Shown: positions 1 to 11,543 of the stretch, one piece after another
How positions within the stretch are numbered: the stretch's first letter is position 1
Layout of the letters: every line of letters starts with the position of its first letter
From: Agrostemma githago
Taxonomy: Eukaryota > Streptophyta > Magnoliopsida > Caryophyllales > Caryophyllaceae
Assembly: GCA_958450325.1 (NCBI GenBank)
Contig: OY288251.1
Coordinates: forward strand, 63,257,666-63,321,665
Direction of reading: 5' to 3'
Length of the DNA stretch: 64,000 bases
Program-made: the position numbers and the translations under genes
Notes under the pieces: model-generated
Told to the model about the DNA's origin: nothing
The model's database searches: none
Seen by the model: only the letters and a program-made list of their open reading frames with translations

Positions 1-122
1 ATATTTGTGTTACTTTAAAGCATTGTTGGTGTTACTGTAGTACAGAAAACGTGTTACTTTAATCTGAATCCTTTTTTGTATATTTATTCTAGTAGTCTGA
101 TACACATTGAATATGTTTGTAG

Positions 123-864
123 GACTGCCTTTATGGTATGATTGATGATTATGAAGACGACCCATCCACGCAGGCAGTGGAAATCTTGATGTCCCATCTC
201 AATCTTTTTAGAAGGAAGTGTGGTCGTTCTCTTAACTTGGAAGCTGATTTTACCTTTGTTCCGATCAACATCAATGAGTACTACTCATGCGTGTGCATTA
301 ACCGTAAGGATAGGACAATAGATCTCCTTGACCACCAACGTTACACGAACGTCCAGAAAACAAGATTGTACAAGGCCGCAAGGTTAATGGTTAGTGCTCT
401 TCTTCCGATCAGTATATGTATGCTGGTAGTTGTTATTGCACACGACCATCAGTTTTTCTCCTATAACATATCTGTGATGCTCACAGGTGTCAGCAATTAG
501 CGATTATCTCGACAAGCTCAAAGTCCCTGATGCATCTGATATCGTTACTTACGAGTTTAGAGAGGTCAAGTTTAAGTGGCAGAAAGCAGACGCAACTTGG
601 GATGAGTCGGGAATCTTCCTTATGATGTACATGTTGATGTACGAGGGCTGTACATTCCACCACATAGACCTTGAAAGGAAGGTCAGCAGACGATATTTGG
701 TGGTCCAACTTGCAGCCACACTTCTATTAGCAGACAGGAACAAGGTGCGGTCGCGGTTGTTGGAAAACGTGGACAAGTATACGGACGCGAGACAAAAGAT
801 CATTGACGGTGCCAAGGGCAAGAGCAAGACAACAAAGGGCCGAAAAAAATATTTTTTTTGCTGA
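123..864 (+). CDS. Ulp1-like peptidase-fold protein, C-terminal part (two exons visible), 5' partial
   Basis: The visible exons are about 123-389 and 487-864. An acceptor (tttgtag) precedes base 123, so more exons lie upstream of the window. The donor at 390 and acceptor at 485-486 join in frame, and the stop is TGA 862-864. The first exon has the pattern of the Ulp1/SENP catalytic fold: FVPININEYYSCVCI, then RTIDLLD, which matches the His-strand and Asp-strand of the family. The second has WDESGIFLMMYM where family members have D-C-G-(I/V)-F. The usual catalytic His (HW) is replaced by Tyr and the Cys by Ser, so protease activity looks lost, although the fold pattern is kept. The end is Lys-rich. 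The gene is convergent with the FRS gene at 1524-5570. The Ulp1 assignment is by motif only. Confidence 0.6.
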
Positions 865-1523
865 ATCATGCCTCCTCTTTTCTAACTACGAATTGATGGT
901 TTTGTATTGTTTAGATACTTGTCTAATTGCATTGGTATTTTGACTATAAGCAATGGAATGAAGCTGTGAATGGTATGGGGATTAATTTAGCGTATTGATG
1001 GTATTAGTCTGCTGTAAATGTTACTCTAATGAACAAATTATGTTACTCTAGGAGATCAATGGTGTTATTATGATGATATTACAGTCAATTCCAGAAGCCT
1101 TCATAAATTGTTTTTTAAGGTACAAATGTTGGTACTTTTGTATTTGTTTAGATACTTGTCTGATTGCATTGGTATGTCGACTGTCAGCAATAGAAAGAAG
1201 CTGTTAAACTCTGCTTGTATTACTATGTGAATTACTTTAGTTAAACTCTGCTGGTAGTACTCTACTGTAAATGTTACTATAATGAACAAACTGTGTTACT
1301 CTAAGAGAGTAATGGTGTTATTATAATGATATTACAGTCATGAGATCGGTTACTTCTCCACAAAAAACCACATGTATTAAATAAAATGTAGTGTTAATTG
1401 CAATGCAGCACAACACTATGTGTCAAAAATCCGTACGACATTAGTTTTTTGTGTAGACCAGGAAAAAAGAAAAAATGCTTAGAATGACAAAAAAATCGAG
1501 TATTCTCAAAACACTTGTTCCTC
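865..1523. other. Intergenic spacer between convergent Ulp1-like and FRS genes
   Basis: No gene is visible. The spacer contains a repeated block: two versions of TTTGTATT(G/T)TTTAGATACTTGTCT followed by GTTACTNTAA words, near 900-1090 and 1135-1345. Both converging genes would end here. No clear terminator can be assigned. Confidence 0.5.
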
Positions 1524-4500
1524 CTATTCGTCCTCCTCGGTGTCTTCTTCAGTTTCCTCTCCCTCAATGTCTTCATCTTCTTCGTCCTCCTCATCCTCAT
1601 CATTGTGTGGTTTAGTAGGCTGTTTAGGGGGTCGTGCTGCATGCGGATTTGGACAGTTTCGTTTGTCATGGTGCGCCATCTGTTTGCAGTTATTGCACAT
1701 GCGTTTCGACTTTCTTGAAAGTGCGACCTTCTTTTCCTTGCTTGATAACATCCGATTTCCGCTGCCCTTTGTCTTAGAAATCTTTGGGGGGAGTATCGTG
1801 ATATTGTCAGAGGTCGTACACCCGAGCATATTTTCAATTTCCTGTGTCTTGCCAACATTTCCCTCACCAGAAACTGGCTGCCTCTGCAACCTGAACTCCC
1901 GAATTAATCCGCACAAGCTTTCCACATCTGCCTTGTCTCCTGCCTTTAGAAGTCCCATGGTCTCATGGATTTCCGACCACAATTTCGACATCTCTATCTG
2001 TTTTCCGTCGATGATGTCAATGTATTCGCCGTCTAATCCTTCATCACTGATTCGAGCAGTGCGAACAGCCTCCTTTGTCCACCTTTTGGTTACCATGTTT
2101 TCGGGTATAGTGGTCAGCCCTTTTGATGAATATATCCAGATTACGTGTCGACACAGTATCCCTCGTAAATTAAACAGCTGACATGTGCAGCTGGATTCAC
2201 ACGTACCTGGAAAGATGACGACATATTAATGCGACATTGCACCCGCAAAACAATGCGTCAACAACAATATATTATCCATCTTTTCAATAAGCAGAGACAA
2301 CAATTATAATGGAGAGAATGGCGTGCAAAATGTAATGGAGGGCAGAATGAGTTACTTTTAAGAATGTGAGGTGTTACTCTAATGCATGTTCAGTGTTACT
2401 TTAAGCATTCACAACGCAGATGTCCAAATGCTATCATCCGTTACTGTAACTCAATATATATGTTACTGTAAGGACTGACTGGTGTTACTTTTATAACAAC
2501 TCTGCTATCACATGAATCAAATTTCAGCGCATGAGTGAGTTTAAGCAGTACCTGATATATACTGGACCGTAAACTCTTTATCTCGTGTAGCATCCCTCAC
2601 CAGTGTCTCCTCTATCCCGTCCTTCACAAGGAAGCCCCTCACGGTGCAAGTGCCCACAGAAAATTTCACCTCCTCCTGGAATTCTTCAAATGCGGCGTGG
2701 GTGTAAATTTTAGCAGCGTGATGTTCAATTGGCAGGTGGGTTGCTGTTTTTGGAGAGGCTTGAACATTATCGTTGTCGAGTTTTTTTGTGTATACTGTTG
2801 CTGGTCCATGGCGCTCTCGAATCGCATCCAGAATTCGACCAACGTCCCCGATTTTTGTTCGAATCTTTTGAAGAAACTGTTCTCACTCTCCGACCTTTGC
2901 GTTGTTCGCATTAAGCCGCCCATCTTTAAATCCCTGCAATGTGCCATCACCCACTGCTCCCTAATGGAGAATGTAGTTGAAAACCACTCGACATCACTCC
3001 CATGTTACTCCTCCATTATGTCACGCCACTCCGCGTCGAACTTATCTCCATCAATATCCACATCCCATACTATAGCATTCAATCTCTTCAAAAAATCCTG
3101 GTAGTCACTCCGCGATGCACCGTATTTTGTAGGAACCTTGTTCAAGATATGCCACATACAGAAACGGTGTAGCGTCGTCTTAAACATCTCCCTCACGGCT
3201 GGTATAATACCTGGATCTTGGTCGGTAATAATATACACCGGCTCCTTATCTCCCATTTCTGTCAGAAATCTCTCAAACACCCAGACGAACGACTCATAAT
3301 CCTCATGCGCTATCAGAGCCCCAGCAAAAGTTACCGATCGTTTGTGATGATCAATGCCGGTGAACGGCGTGAAAATTATCTTATATTTGTTCGTCCCGTA
3401 TGTCGGGTCGAACGAAACTGCATCCCCGAATAACTTGTAGTTTTGCCGCGCCTCACCATCAGCCCAGAAAACCTTGCTCACACTCCCATCTTCATCCAGG
3501 TCGTCGTCGAAATAGAAACCCCTCCTATTCTTAGCCATGTCTTTGAAACGATCGATGAATAGCTGACCGTCCCTCTCATGTAGAAAGCACTTTATATCTC
3601 TTCCCCAGTTTTTGAAGTCAACCAAGCTCGCACCCACGTTTGCGAACCCCTCCACCTGCTCCTTGCACATGTTGTACGTCCGTGTTGCGCCGATATTCAG
3701 CCGAAAATAAGAATAAATCGTTGTGACAATTTAACATTAACACACCGATTGTGTTACTCTTATTCTTAAGTACTGTTACTCTATAAGTTCACTGGTGTTA
3801 CCCTAGCAAAAGTAATTAGATTATGCACACACTGGACTAATCCAGCTGTGTTACTCTAGCAAAAAAACGGTGTTACACCTATATTACTCAAATGTTATTC
3901 TATAAAAGAAATTGTGTTGCTCCATACCCGCGAATTGTTCAAGATCAGTTGCTTGTGGTACTTTGTCAGGTTCCTCGACAGCTTGTGGAATTCTCTGTCT
4001 TTTGGTGAGATCAGTTCGTGGTTGTGGCCGATGTGGAACCTATCAATCCTGAGAATGCCTCCTTTATTGAACAGTCTGATCCTTGCCTTGCACCCGCAAC
4101 GACGGACTTTCGTCTTTTTTTTAGGCGCAGCTGCATTGTTAACAGCTTTCACGGCCTCAGGTGTATTGTTAACAGCTTCAACAACTCCTCCCCTAGCTGC
4201 ATCGTTAACAGCTTTCACAGCCGCAGGTGTTTTCTTAACAGCTTTAACGGATTTCGTGAAACCCTGTCTGTTGCAGACTAGGAGCTTTGACTTTATCTCA
4301 CCACCTTGCCATCACTTTGTTGTATACCTTCTTACATCAAATCCGCAAGCCAGTGCGTAGATTTTGTAAAATTCCACTGCCTCTTCAATTGTTCCGAATA
4401 CTTGCTCCATGTACGGAGTGAAAGCCTCACTCACATCTCTGCACCATTCTTGTGCATTCGGTTCTTGGCAAGCGCTACCTGCACAAGATAAAACAACGTT

Positions 4501-5570
4501 ACACAATTGAGACATATGTGTTACTTTACTTCATAAGTTGCGTTACTCTAACTAACACGGTACGTTACTTTAACATCATTATCAAAACCTTTTTCCTAAA
4601 ACGACCGGTGTGTTACTGTAACTGCAATGAAGTGTTACTGTAACTCAGAAGGTGTGTTACCTCAACGACGTTTCTGCGTTAATACTAAACAAAACGGTAG
4701 TATCAATGAAGCATACGTTAAATCTGGAATCTGAGTTAAAACGAGAGCGATGAACCACTGTTATTAACCCACGATTAATAAAATGAATAAAATCTCACCT
4801 TTTGCACTGTTGTCCTGTGCGTTTGCTTCATTGCCAATGCCACCCGCACCCAATCAAAGAACGTTACACCAATGAAACCAATGGGTTACTGCAGTTAACA
4901 AGTACTGTCACTCTTATTAGTACAGAATGTTACTTTAACATCATCATCAAACCCCTTTTTCTAAACGCTACGTGTGTTACTGTGATTGCAATTAAGTGTT
5001 ACTGTAACTCAGACGGTATGTTACTTCAATGACGTTTCTGCCCTAATACAAAATTAATCAACGTTACACTCATGCAACTATTGAGTTACTTCAATTAATA
5101 AGTTGTGTTACTCTAACTAGTACAGTATGTTACTTTAACATCATCATCTAAATCCGTTTCCTAAACGTTCAAAGTGTTACTATAATTGCAAATAAGTGTT
5201 ACTGTAACTCAGACAGTATGTTACTTCAATGACGTTTCTGCCTTTACATACAATTCGACGTTAAATAATAACACAACAATGAAAGTAATAGCAGCAAAGA
5301 AAATTGACGTCAAAAAATAACGCAACAATGAAAGTAAATCTCACCATAGCAACAATGAAATAACGCAACAATGAAAGTAAAAAATAACCCAATTATGAAA
5401 TAGCAACGAAAGCAATATCAACATCCAAATCGACATTAAAAAATTGCGCAACAATGAAAGTAATAGCAACAATGAAAATCGACGTCAAATTATTATTGAA
5501 ACTCACCATTGTTATACTCAGACGATTGCTTATCAATTGTTGAAGAAGATGATACTGCCTCTGGATCCAT
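1524..5570 (-). pseudogene. FAR1/FRS-type MULE transposase gene, interrupted by two stops and a frameshift
   Basis: Exons on the minus strand are 5507-5570 (ATG at 5570), 3928-4478, about 2552 to 3710, and 1524-2206. Exon joints 1-2 and 3-4 keep frame. Domains in order: FAR1 DNA-binding region (AVEFYKIYALACGFDVRR..., C-x-C, H-x-H in FHIGHNHE) with an Ala/Lys/Val-rich insert; MULE transposase domain (FGDAVSFDPTYGTNKYKI, FAGALIAHEDYESFVWVF, ITDQDPGI, H-x-CMWHI); and in the last exon an intact SWIM zinc finger (C-x-C ... C-x-H, bases about 2130-2200), then a CCHC-like knuckle (CNNCKQMAHHDKRNC) and an acidic tail. Lesions: in-frame TGA at 4312-4314 inside the FAR1 domain, in-frame TAA at 3005-3007 after the transposase core, and a frame change at a 7-T run (2781-2787). 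I also found no AG acceptor before exon 3. FRS proteins of this kind bind element ends and catalyse transposition; this copy is probably dead. Confidence 0.85.
4493..5246 (+). repeat. Three about 187-bp repeats within the first FRS intron
   Basis: Three diverged copies lie at about 4493-4680, 4859-5046 and 5058-5246. Each starts with AACGTTACAC and runs through GTTACTTTAACATCAT, a TTTCCTAAA block, two GTTACTGTAACTC words and GACGTTTCTGC. Each copy holds six to eight GTTACTNTAA-type words. The spacing is about 200-365 bp because unrelated sequence lies between copies 1 and 2. The repeats lie entirely within the intron 4479-5506. Confidence 0.75.
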
Positions 5571-5783
5571 TGTAACGCGTTTTCGTGAACAATTTTGATT
5601 GAATGAAAGGATGAACGTGATGAAGAAAGGGTTTTTTTTCTCACGGTTGAATTAATGAATGAATGTGATGAATGATGAATGAACATGATGGAGTGGGTTA
5701 TTGTTTCCTAAATTCTTGGGATCTATTTTAGGAACGTAAATCTTCCTCTCTTTTTTTTTAATGCAATGAATCTTGTCCATCCA

Positions 5784-5814
5784 TCCTCATCCCATCCAAC
5801 GGATGGGATGAGGA
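5784..5814. repeat. 14-bp perfect palindromic hairpin near the right end of element A
   Basis: The arms TCCTCATCCCATCC and GGATGGGATGAGGA flank a 3-nt AAC loop. It sits about 40 bp inside the right terminus. An identical hairpin occurs at 8319-8349 in element B. Confidence 0.9.
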
Positions 5815-5852
5815 CTCATGGACTCATATAGAGTAAGGGACTCATAAGAGCC

Positions 5853-5858
5853 TTACTA

Positions 5859-5892
<34 letters not shown>

Positions 5893-5953
5893 CATACATA
5901 TATATATATATGTATATATATATATGTATACATATATATATATATATGTATAC

Positions 5954-6018
<65 letters not shown>

Positions 6019-6032
6019 ATATATATATGTAC

Positions 6033-6063
<31 letters not shown>

Positions 6064-6151
6064 TATATGTATATATATGTACATATATATGTACATATAT
6101 ATATACATATATGTATATATATGTACATATACATATATGTACATATATATA

Positions 6152-6219
<68 letters not shown>

Positions 6220-6239
6220 TGTATATATATATATATATG
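5853..6239. repeat. (TA)n tract with TACATA interruptions between elements A and B
   Basis: About 390 bp of alternating TA with ATGTAC/TACATA interruptions. It separates the right end of element A from the left end of element B and probably represents the target into which both inserted. The long open frames of alternating Tyr-Ile in it are trivial. Confidence 0.95.
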
Positions 6240-8397
6240 TAGAGGTGGGATCAGGTGAGTCCACTTATATATGTTGAGTCCGTGAGTCTCCATCTTAGCC
6301 CTTGATTCAAGGTTAGATTAATGGACAAGATTTAATCTCATAATTAAGGAAATAACTAACAAATTTGGTAAATATATCATTTCTCTCTCTCCTCCTTAAT
6401 TATCTCAATGCAAATCTTTTATCTCTATTATCAATCTTTTTAAATGTTTTTTCTCTCACACAACAAGTTTTTTCAAAAGTAAGTTTTTTTCATTTTCACC
6501 AAAAAAATCATTATTTTCTTACTGGTACGTATGTTACTATGTTGCTGCCATAATCAACTATGTTACTTTAACTCATATAACGTGTTACTTTAATTCATGA
6601 ACTGCGTTACTTTAACTCATAAAATCTGTTACGTTGTTTAATATATTCTCCTGCAAAAACTATTACTCTAACTCATACAATGTGTTACTCTAATTCATGA
6701 ACTGTGTTACTTTAACTCATAAAATCTGTTACGGTGCATAGTCTCTTGCAAAAACTGTTACTCTAACTCATACAATGTGTTACTTTAATTCATGAACTGT
6801 GTTACTTTAACTCATAAAATCAATTACGTTGCAGAGTAGTCTCTTGCAAAAACAGGAGTTCCAATTAAAAAAAAGAACAATGTTTGTTTTTATTAAGATA
6901 CTCCAAAACAAAAAGTGGTACAAGATTCCAATTAAATCAACCCCATTACAATTCCAATATTTCACACTTGTTACTCATAATGTCCTACTTATAATTCTGC
7001 TTCTTCTTCATCCTTCTCGTTCTCTCCGTCTTCTTCTTTTTCATCTTTTTCATCATCTCAGAAACTTTGATTTAATCTCACCACCGCACAATGGAGGAAA
7101 CTCTCACCCACATCCCTACATCATTCATGTGGATTAAAGTAACAGATAACAAGAGTTAAAGTAACAGATGAAGTGCATTGAAGTAACATTGAATTAAATT
7201 AACAGAGTATGCTTATACACCAGATATAAAGTAACAGAGGTCAGACATTAAAATAACAGAAAGTATGAATTAAAGTAACAGATAATGTTCATTAAAATAA
7301 CACCAGATATAAGTTAGTGCAAAAAATTCATATAATGATAAAAATGAGAGTATGACGCAATATCTTACTATTTGATATTGTTTCCTATTTTGAAGTCATC
7401 ACGTCCCATAATTATAGGAAGTAGTATTTTTTTTTATATGGCGTTACTCTTTGATATTATTTCCTATTTTGGTGGCAATCACGTCCTATTATTATAGGAA
7501 ACAATATCTTTTTCTTTTATTATTTTTTTAATATGGCAGTTTCCAAAATTCTTAGGACACTAAGATGCACTACAATAACAGATGAAAAACACTAAAGTAA
7601 CAACTGGAGTGTATTAAAGTAACACGACATATAAAGTAACAGATGGTAGACATTAAAGTAACAGATGCTCTACACTAAAGTAACGCAGTATATGAACTAC
7701 AATAACTCAATATATTGTAAACGTAAAAACTAATAATTGAGTAGCATCTTAATGATTTCCATGGCGATTCCAGTATAAATTACAAAATATATATACTCAC
7801 CGTTTGTGTGCTCTACGATTTGCATATGAATCTATGATGAATAACACGACCATGAAAACAATATCAACATGAAAATTAGCGCAAAACATGAATGACACGA
7901 CCATGAAAACAATATCAACATGAAAATTGACGCAAAACATGAACACAAATTGACGCAAATTAATCAAGATAATGAATAAAAATTGACGCAAAACATGAAA
8001 GCAATATCGAAACTCACCATTGTTATACTCGATGAATTGTTTATCAACCGTTAATGAAGGTGTCGCGATCATTGAATTCATAGTAACGGAATTTCGAGCA
8101 CAGATTTGATTGAATGAATGAACGTGATGATCGATGGGAGTTTTTTTTTTTAGGTTTTGATGAACCTGTGAATGAACGTGAATGAATGAGAAATGATTGT
8201 GATTATGGGAGTTATTGTTTCCTATAATATGGGAGTTATTTTAGGATACTAAATCTTCCTCTTTTTTTTTTCTTTTTTTTTTAAAATACAAAATATTAGG
8301 ATGCATCTTGTCCATCCATCCTCATCCCATCCAACGGATGGGATGAGGACTTAGGGACTCAATACTTATATAGGGACTCATTAGAACCTATCTCTAT
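6240..8397. mobile_element. Non-autonomous Mutator-like element B, related to A
   Basis: The left end (from 6240) and right end (to about 8397) form an imperfect terminal inverted repeat of roughly 60-90 bp. It shares TGAGTCC...TATATA...TTGAGTCC...GAGTC...CATC and TGGACAAGAT. The right 600 bp align with the right end of element A, including the hairpin at 8319-8349, the (A/T)TTGTTTCCTA...TTTTAGGA segment, and a counterpart of the FRS first exon (minus strand, ATG near 8081, ...EYNNGE then a GGTGAG donor). GTTACTNTAA words are on the plus strand at 6530-6830 and on the minus strand at 7136-7700, so their orientation flips in the middle. No transposase coding remains. Both flanks are (TA)n. Confidence 0.75.
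8018..8081 (-). pseudogene. Remnant of the FRS first exon in element B
   Basis: ATG at 8081 opens a short frame ending in EYNNG at a GGTGAG donor. The matching exon in element A (5507-5570) encodes a similar 21-residue N-terminus with the shared DKQ..EYNNG. No downstream transposase exons follow inside element B, so this is a relic that shows how B derives from an A-like parent by internal loss. Confidence 0.6.
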
Positions 8398-8403
8398 ATA
8401 TGT

Positions 8404-8440
<37 letters not shown>
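8398..8440. repeat. (TA)n tract at the right flank of element B
   Basis: A short TA microsatellite directly after the right terminus. Together with 5853-6239 it indicates insertion into a TA tract. Confidence 0.9.
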
Positions 8441-8441
<1 letters not shown>

Positions 8442-10970
8442 CATTACATTAATGACTAATAAAATCGTAATTAATCTAAATTTGGCAACAAGCTTGGGTA
8501 TGACAACGATTGTGCTTCCCTTACTTTAACCAACGTCTTAGATTCATTAATCATTATCTCAAGCAATTTTCTTAATGAACTCATAGAACATTAGTATTAT
8601 TTGCCTTCTTGATACAATGTTCAATCATCTTTTAACATCTCATGCTAAAAGGTGAGAAACCTAATTAAGTCACATGTTTATTCATAATAAAGTGACTTAA
8701 ACTTAGGACTAATTGAAACGATTTCAATTCCTAACTCTTTAGAAAGAAGCATCCAAAATTTCCTGATTATCAATATAATCACGTCATCGTATGACATGGA
8801 CTAATTAGATCATCTTCAACATTTTCTCACTTAATGGGAACGGTTCCCTTTATTGAAACAGTTGATTTTAGCACTTATAATCATCTTCATGACTCTAATT
8901 ATACAGTCCATACTGTACATTAAATTGGTAATAATTTGTCGGAATTATCCTTCACAAGGACAAAATCCGTATCTCTAATTTTGAGAACAATTCTCAAGAT
9001 ACCAATCGACAAGGTTGAACAATTCAAACTCATCTTTAATAAATGTGATAAAGGAACTAAATTACAACTACAATTATATGCAAAGTAAAGAGATAATTAA
9101 TATTAATAATCTTAAACAATTTTAGATAAAATCTTGAAAACTACCCTCACGTTCGCATAATATTCCAAGATCCTAAACCTTTTGTCGCTCAAGTGAACTT
9201 GGGCTCACTGCTCAAGCTCCGAAAGTAAAGGTAGACAACAAACTTGTCAATTACATCTCTATGTAATTCTTGGTTCGTCGGAATTAGTCATCATATGACA
9301 CCAACTATTTGCCTCAAAGCCCAAGTCCGACTTCATAGCAATGTTAAGCAAACCAGATTGAACCTGTGGGTAACCGTTACCCACCTACTCAGTCCACACA
9401 CATCGACAAAGCACCGCTTAGGCAGTCACTTCAACCAATGGTATGAAATTGTTGTAGTGGTCAATTCTGGAAAGGCAATTCTTAATATTTGTGCGAGGGA
9501 TTAAATGCATTATGGGTCCTAAACATGTTGCTAGGTCAACTTACAAGGCAACCTAAGCACACAAGTCACAAGTCTCAAAAAAATCATGCATCATATGACA
9601 TAATAATTCAATTGTTACTAGTGATTTGTGTATAAAACAAGTTAAGAGACCCCATATTTTGATTCATAATCATATTACAATTCATAATTGCTATTTGGTT
9701 TGAACAATTTCACCAATATTTTTCATTTTTCCAACTATGAGGAACAATTCCCCACCCGGGAAAATTGAACGGATATACAAAACTCGATTCACAATCGATC
9801 TGCAACTTATAATTGTCTTATAGATGAACAATTAATCAAAATCAAATAAGACTCGAGAAACTCTTTTTCCGATCTATTTATGATAATATGATAATTAAAA
9901 TGCATAAAATTATTTAGCCGATTTAGAAAACTAATTTTTCATTGATCCGGAAAAATAAAAGTATAATCCATGTTTGATTCATAATCAACACACAAACGCA
10001 AGAAAACGACTTTTCTTATAAGCGTCGCTCGACCCGACACCTTGTCGTCCGAGTAAATGTTGTGTCGTCTTGGTCAAACCTGTGCCGCCCAGGTCATCCC
10101 GTTCCGACCGGGACATAACCGTGCCGACCGAGTCACACTCGTGCCCACCGAGTCATACTCGTGCCAACCGGGTTGGCCTCGTTTCGTTCCGTCTACACCA
10201 TAAATAAAACGGGTCTTGTCTTAATCTTATTAGGACTCATCGTCAACATTAAATTCTAGTAATTTTATGTTCTCAATTTCAATCGAATCTTGACTAATCT
10301 AATTAGTCTCATCGTCAACAAAGAAATTTGAAATTATAGTGGGTCAATTTAGGGCAAAATTAAATTAAAATATAATCAATATTATTTCTTAAATTAATTT
10401 TAAGAATCAATTTCAGAATTTAACCGTTTAAATTCACAAATTACAACAAACCCTAAACAAACAGAAATGACAACTTCTAACCGCAATACGTGAATTAAAA
10501 TTGCAAAGTACTTCGTTTTATTCTTGTAAGAAACAAAATCATTGTATATTCATATTACTCCACGCACCATTGTAACACTACATGATTATCAAATAATCAT
10601 CAATTTACGTACATATGTGCACATATACATTATATGTTCACGGAGTCAATTATGCAAACAAACCCATGACCATAAGAGTAACACACTACGGCAACAAGTG
10701 GAATAATGCATGCATCATTAATAACGTCATACTCCAATAATCATCATTATAATTCTTGAGACGAAAGACCACAATAATCAAGACGCAAGACCACAAGCTT
10801 ATATCACGTACAATAGACAAAAAAATGCCTTATCAAGACGACGATCAGACACGATGCACGAGAACAATTCTTGAGACGAAACTTATAATCAACTTAATAC
10901 GCGGGTAGAATCCCTCATAACCAATTATGAGACATAGATTCACGTCGATCTGATTAATACTACATAACAG
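8441..10970 (-). mobile_element. Non-coding interior of a minus-strand LTR element
   Basis: This AT-rich stretch, about 2.5 kb, lies on the interior side of the primer-binding site at 10971-10984. I see no gag or pol reading frame on either strand, so the element looks like a non-autonomous (LARD-type) derivative or a truncated one. No second LTR copy is visible to the left; element B's TA tract follows instead. A GC-richer degenerate repeat lies at 10037-10190. Confidence 0.45.
10037..10190. repeat. Degenerate about 20-bp tandem repeat
   Basis: About seven units resembling GTGCCGACCGAGTCACACTC (for example at 10111-10170). It is strongly GC-rich against an AT-rich background. The unit length is not a multiple of three, so it is unlikely to be protein-coding. 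Confidence 0.7.
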
Positions 10971-10984
10971 TTGCTCTGATACCA
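10971..10984 (-). other. Primer-binding site (initiator Met tRNA type)
   Basis: On the minus strand this reads TGGTATCAGAGCAA, one base after the LTR end (CA at 10986-10987 on that strand). TGGTATCAGAGC is the standard plant retrotransposon primer site complementary to the 3' end of a Met tRNA. It fixes the element as minus-oriented, with its 5' LTR on the right. Confidence 0.85.
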
Positions 10985-10985
10985 C

Positions 10986-11495
10986 TGAAGGGTTACAATC
11001 CTTAAACCCAAGGACCTGTTACGAGTATTAACCGAAAAGACAAAAGAAGAGGGATAACAATTATACCTTATTTGCAGCGGAACAGCGTATTAATAAGAAG
11101 TATAATAAACCAGAAATATATATAATCTCCAAGGACGGAATAAATAATCTCCACGGACAGAATCAAGCACCCCAAACGTGATGTCTCCTTTGGTATCCAC
11201 ACGGGTACAGAACTGCGACGTATATGTTAGTATAAAGGTATATGAGACTGTCTCACAACTTCTCTCTATATCTCTCTTATAACTCTTTATAAGACGAATA
11301 TATTGTGAGTCAATACTCTTTATTTCATATATTGGTTCATCATATGAATCTCCTTATATAGGAGATGAGAAGGTAGAATTAGGTTATTCCATAACTCTAA
11401 TTAACATAATTAGATTATTAGTATAACTCTAATAATTACCATAACCAGACAACGCAGCTGGGTCCATATTACTACTGACCCGATATATTTAATAT

Positions 11496-11543
<48 letters not shown>

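Larger units (their letters stand above)
1..5852. mobile_element. Mutator-like element A (FRS transposase plus Ulp1-like gene), right part
   Basis: This is a large MULE-type element whose left end lies outside the window. The grouping rests on a FAR1/FRS-type MULE transposase gene (minus strand, 1524-5570), a convergent Ulp1-like gene (plus strand, 123-864), and a right terminus at about 5770-5852 that resembles both ends of element B at 6240-8397. Transposons carrying an Ulp1-like peptidase next to a Mutator-type transposase are known in plants (for example Kaonashi elements). Non-coding parts carry some 35 copies of a GTTACT(T/C/G)TAA word, nearly all on the plus strand. The right end abuts a (TA)n tract. 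The exact terminus and target duplication cannot be fixed because one end is missing. Confidence 0.65.

Noticed and set aside
1540..2181. 213-residue plus-strand open frame starting with a Ser run
   Set aside because: It is the antisense of the acidic tail and SWIM region of the FRS exon 1524-2206, which has clear domain evidence.
4795..4870. Possible extra FRS exon ending at the CTCACC donor near 4795
   Set aside because: No acceptor was found, and joining exon 1 directly to exon 2 already keeps frame and resembles the family.
5816..6293. Several long open frames of alternating Tyr/Ile on both strands
   Set aside because: They are direct translations of the (TA)n tract and have no protein character.
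5784..8397. Helitron origin suggested by a hairpin near the end
   Set aside because: The elements have terminal inverted repeats and a FAR1/MULE transposase, and lack Rep/helicase sequence and a CTRR end.
9244..9504. 86-residue plus-strand frame in the LTR-element interior
   Set aside because: No recognisable motif, and embedded in non-coding AT-rich interior; the element is minus-oriented.
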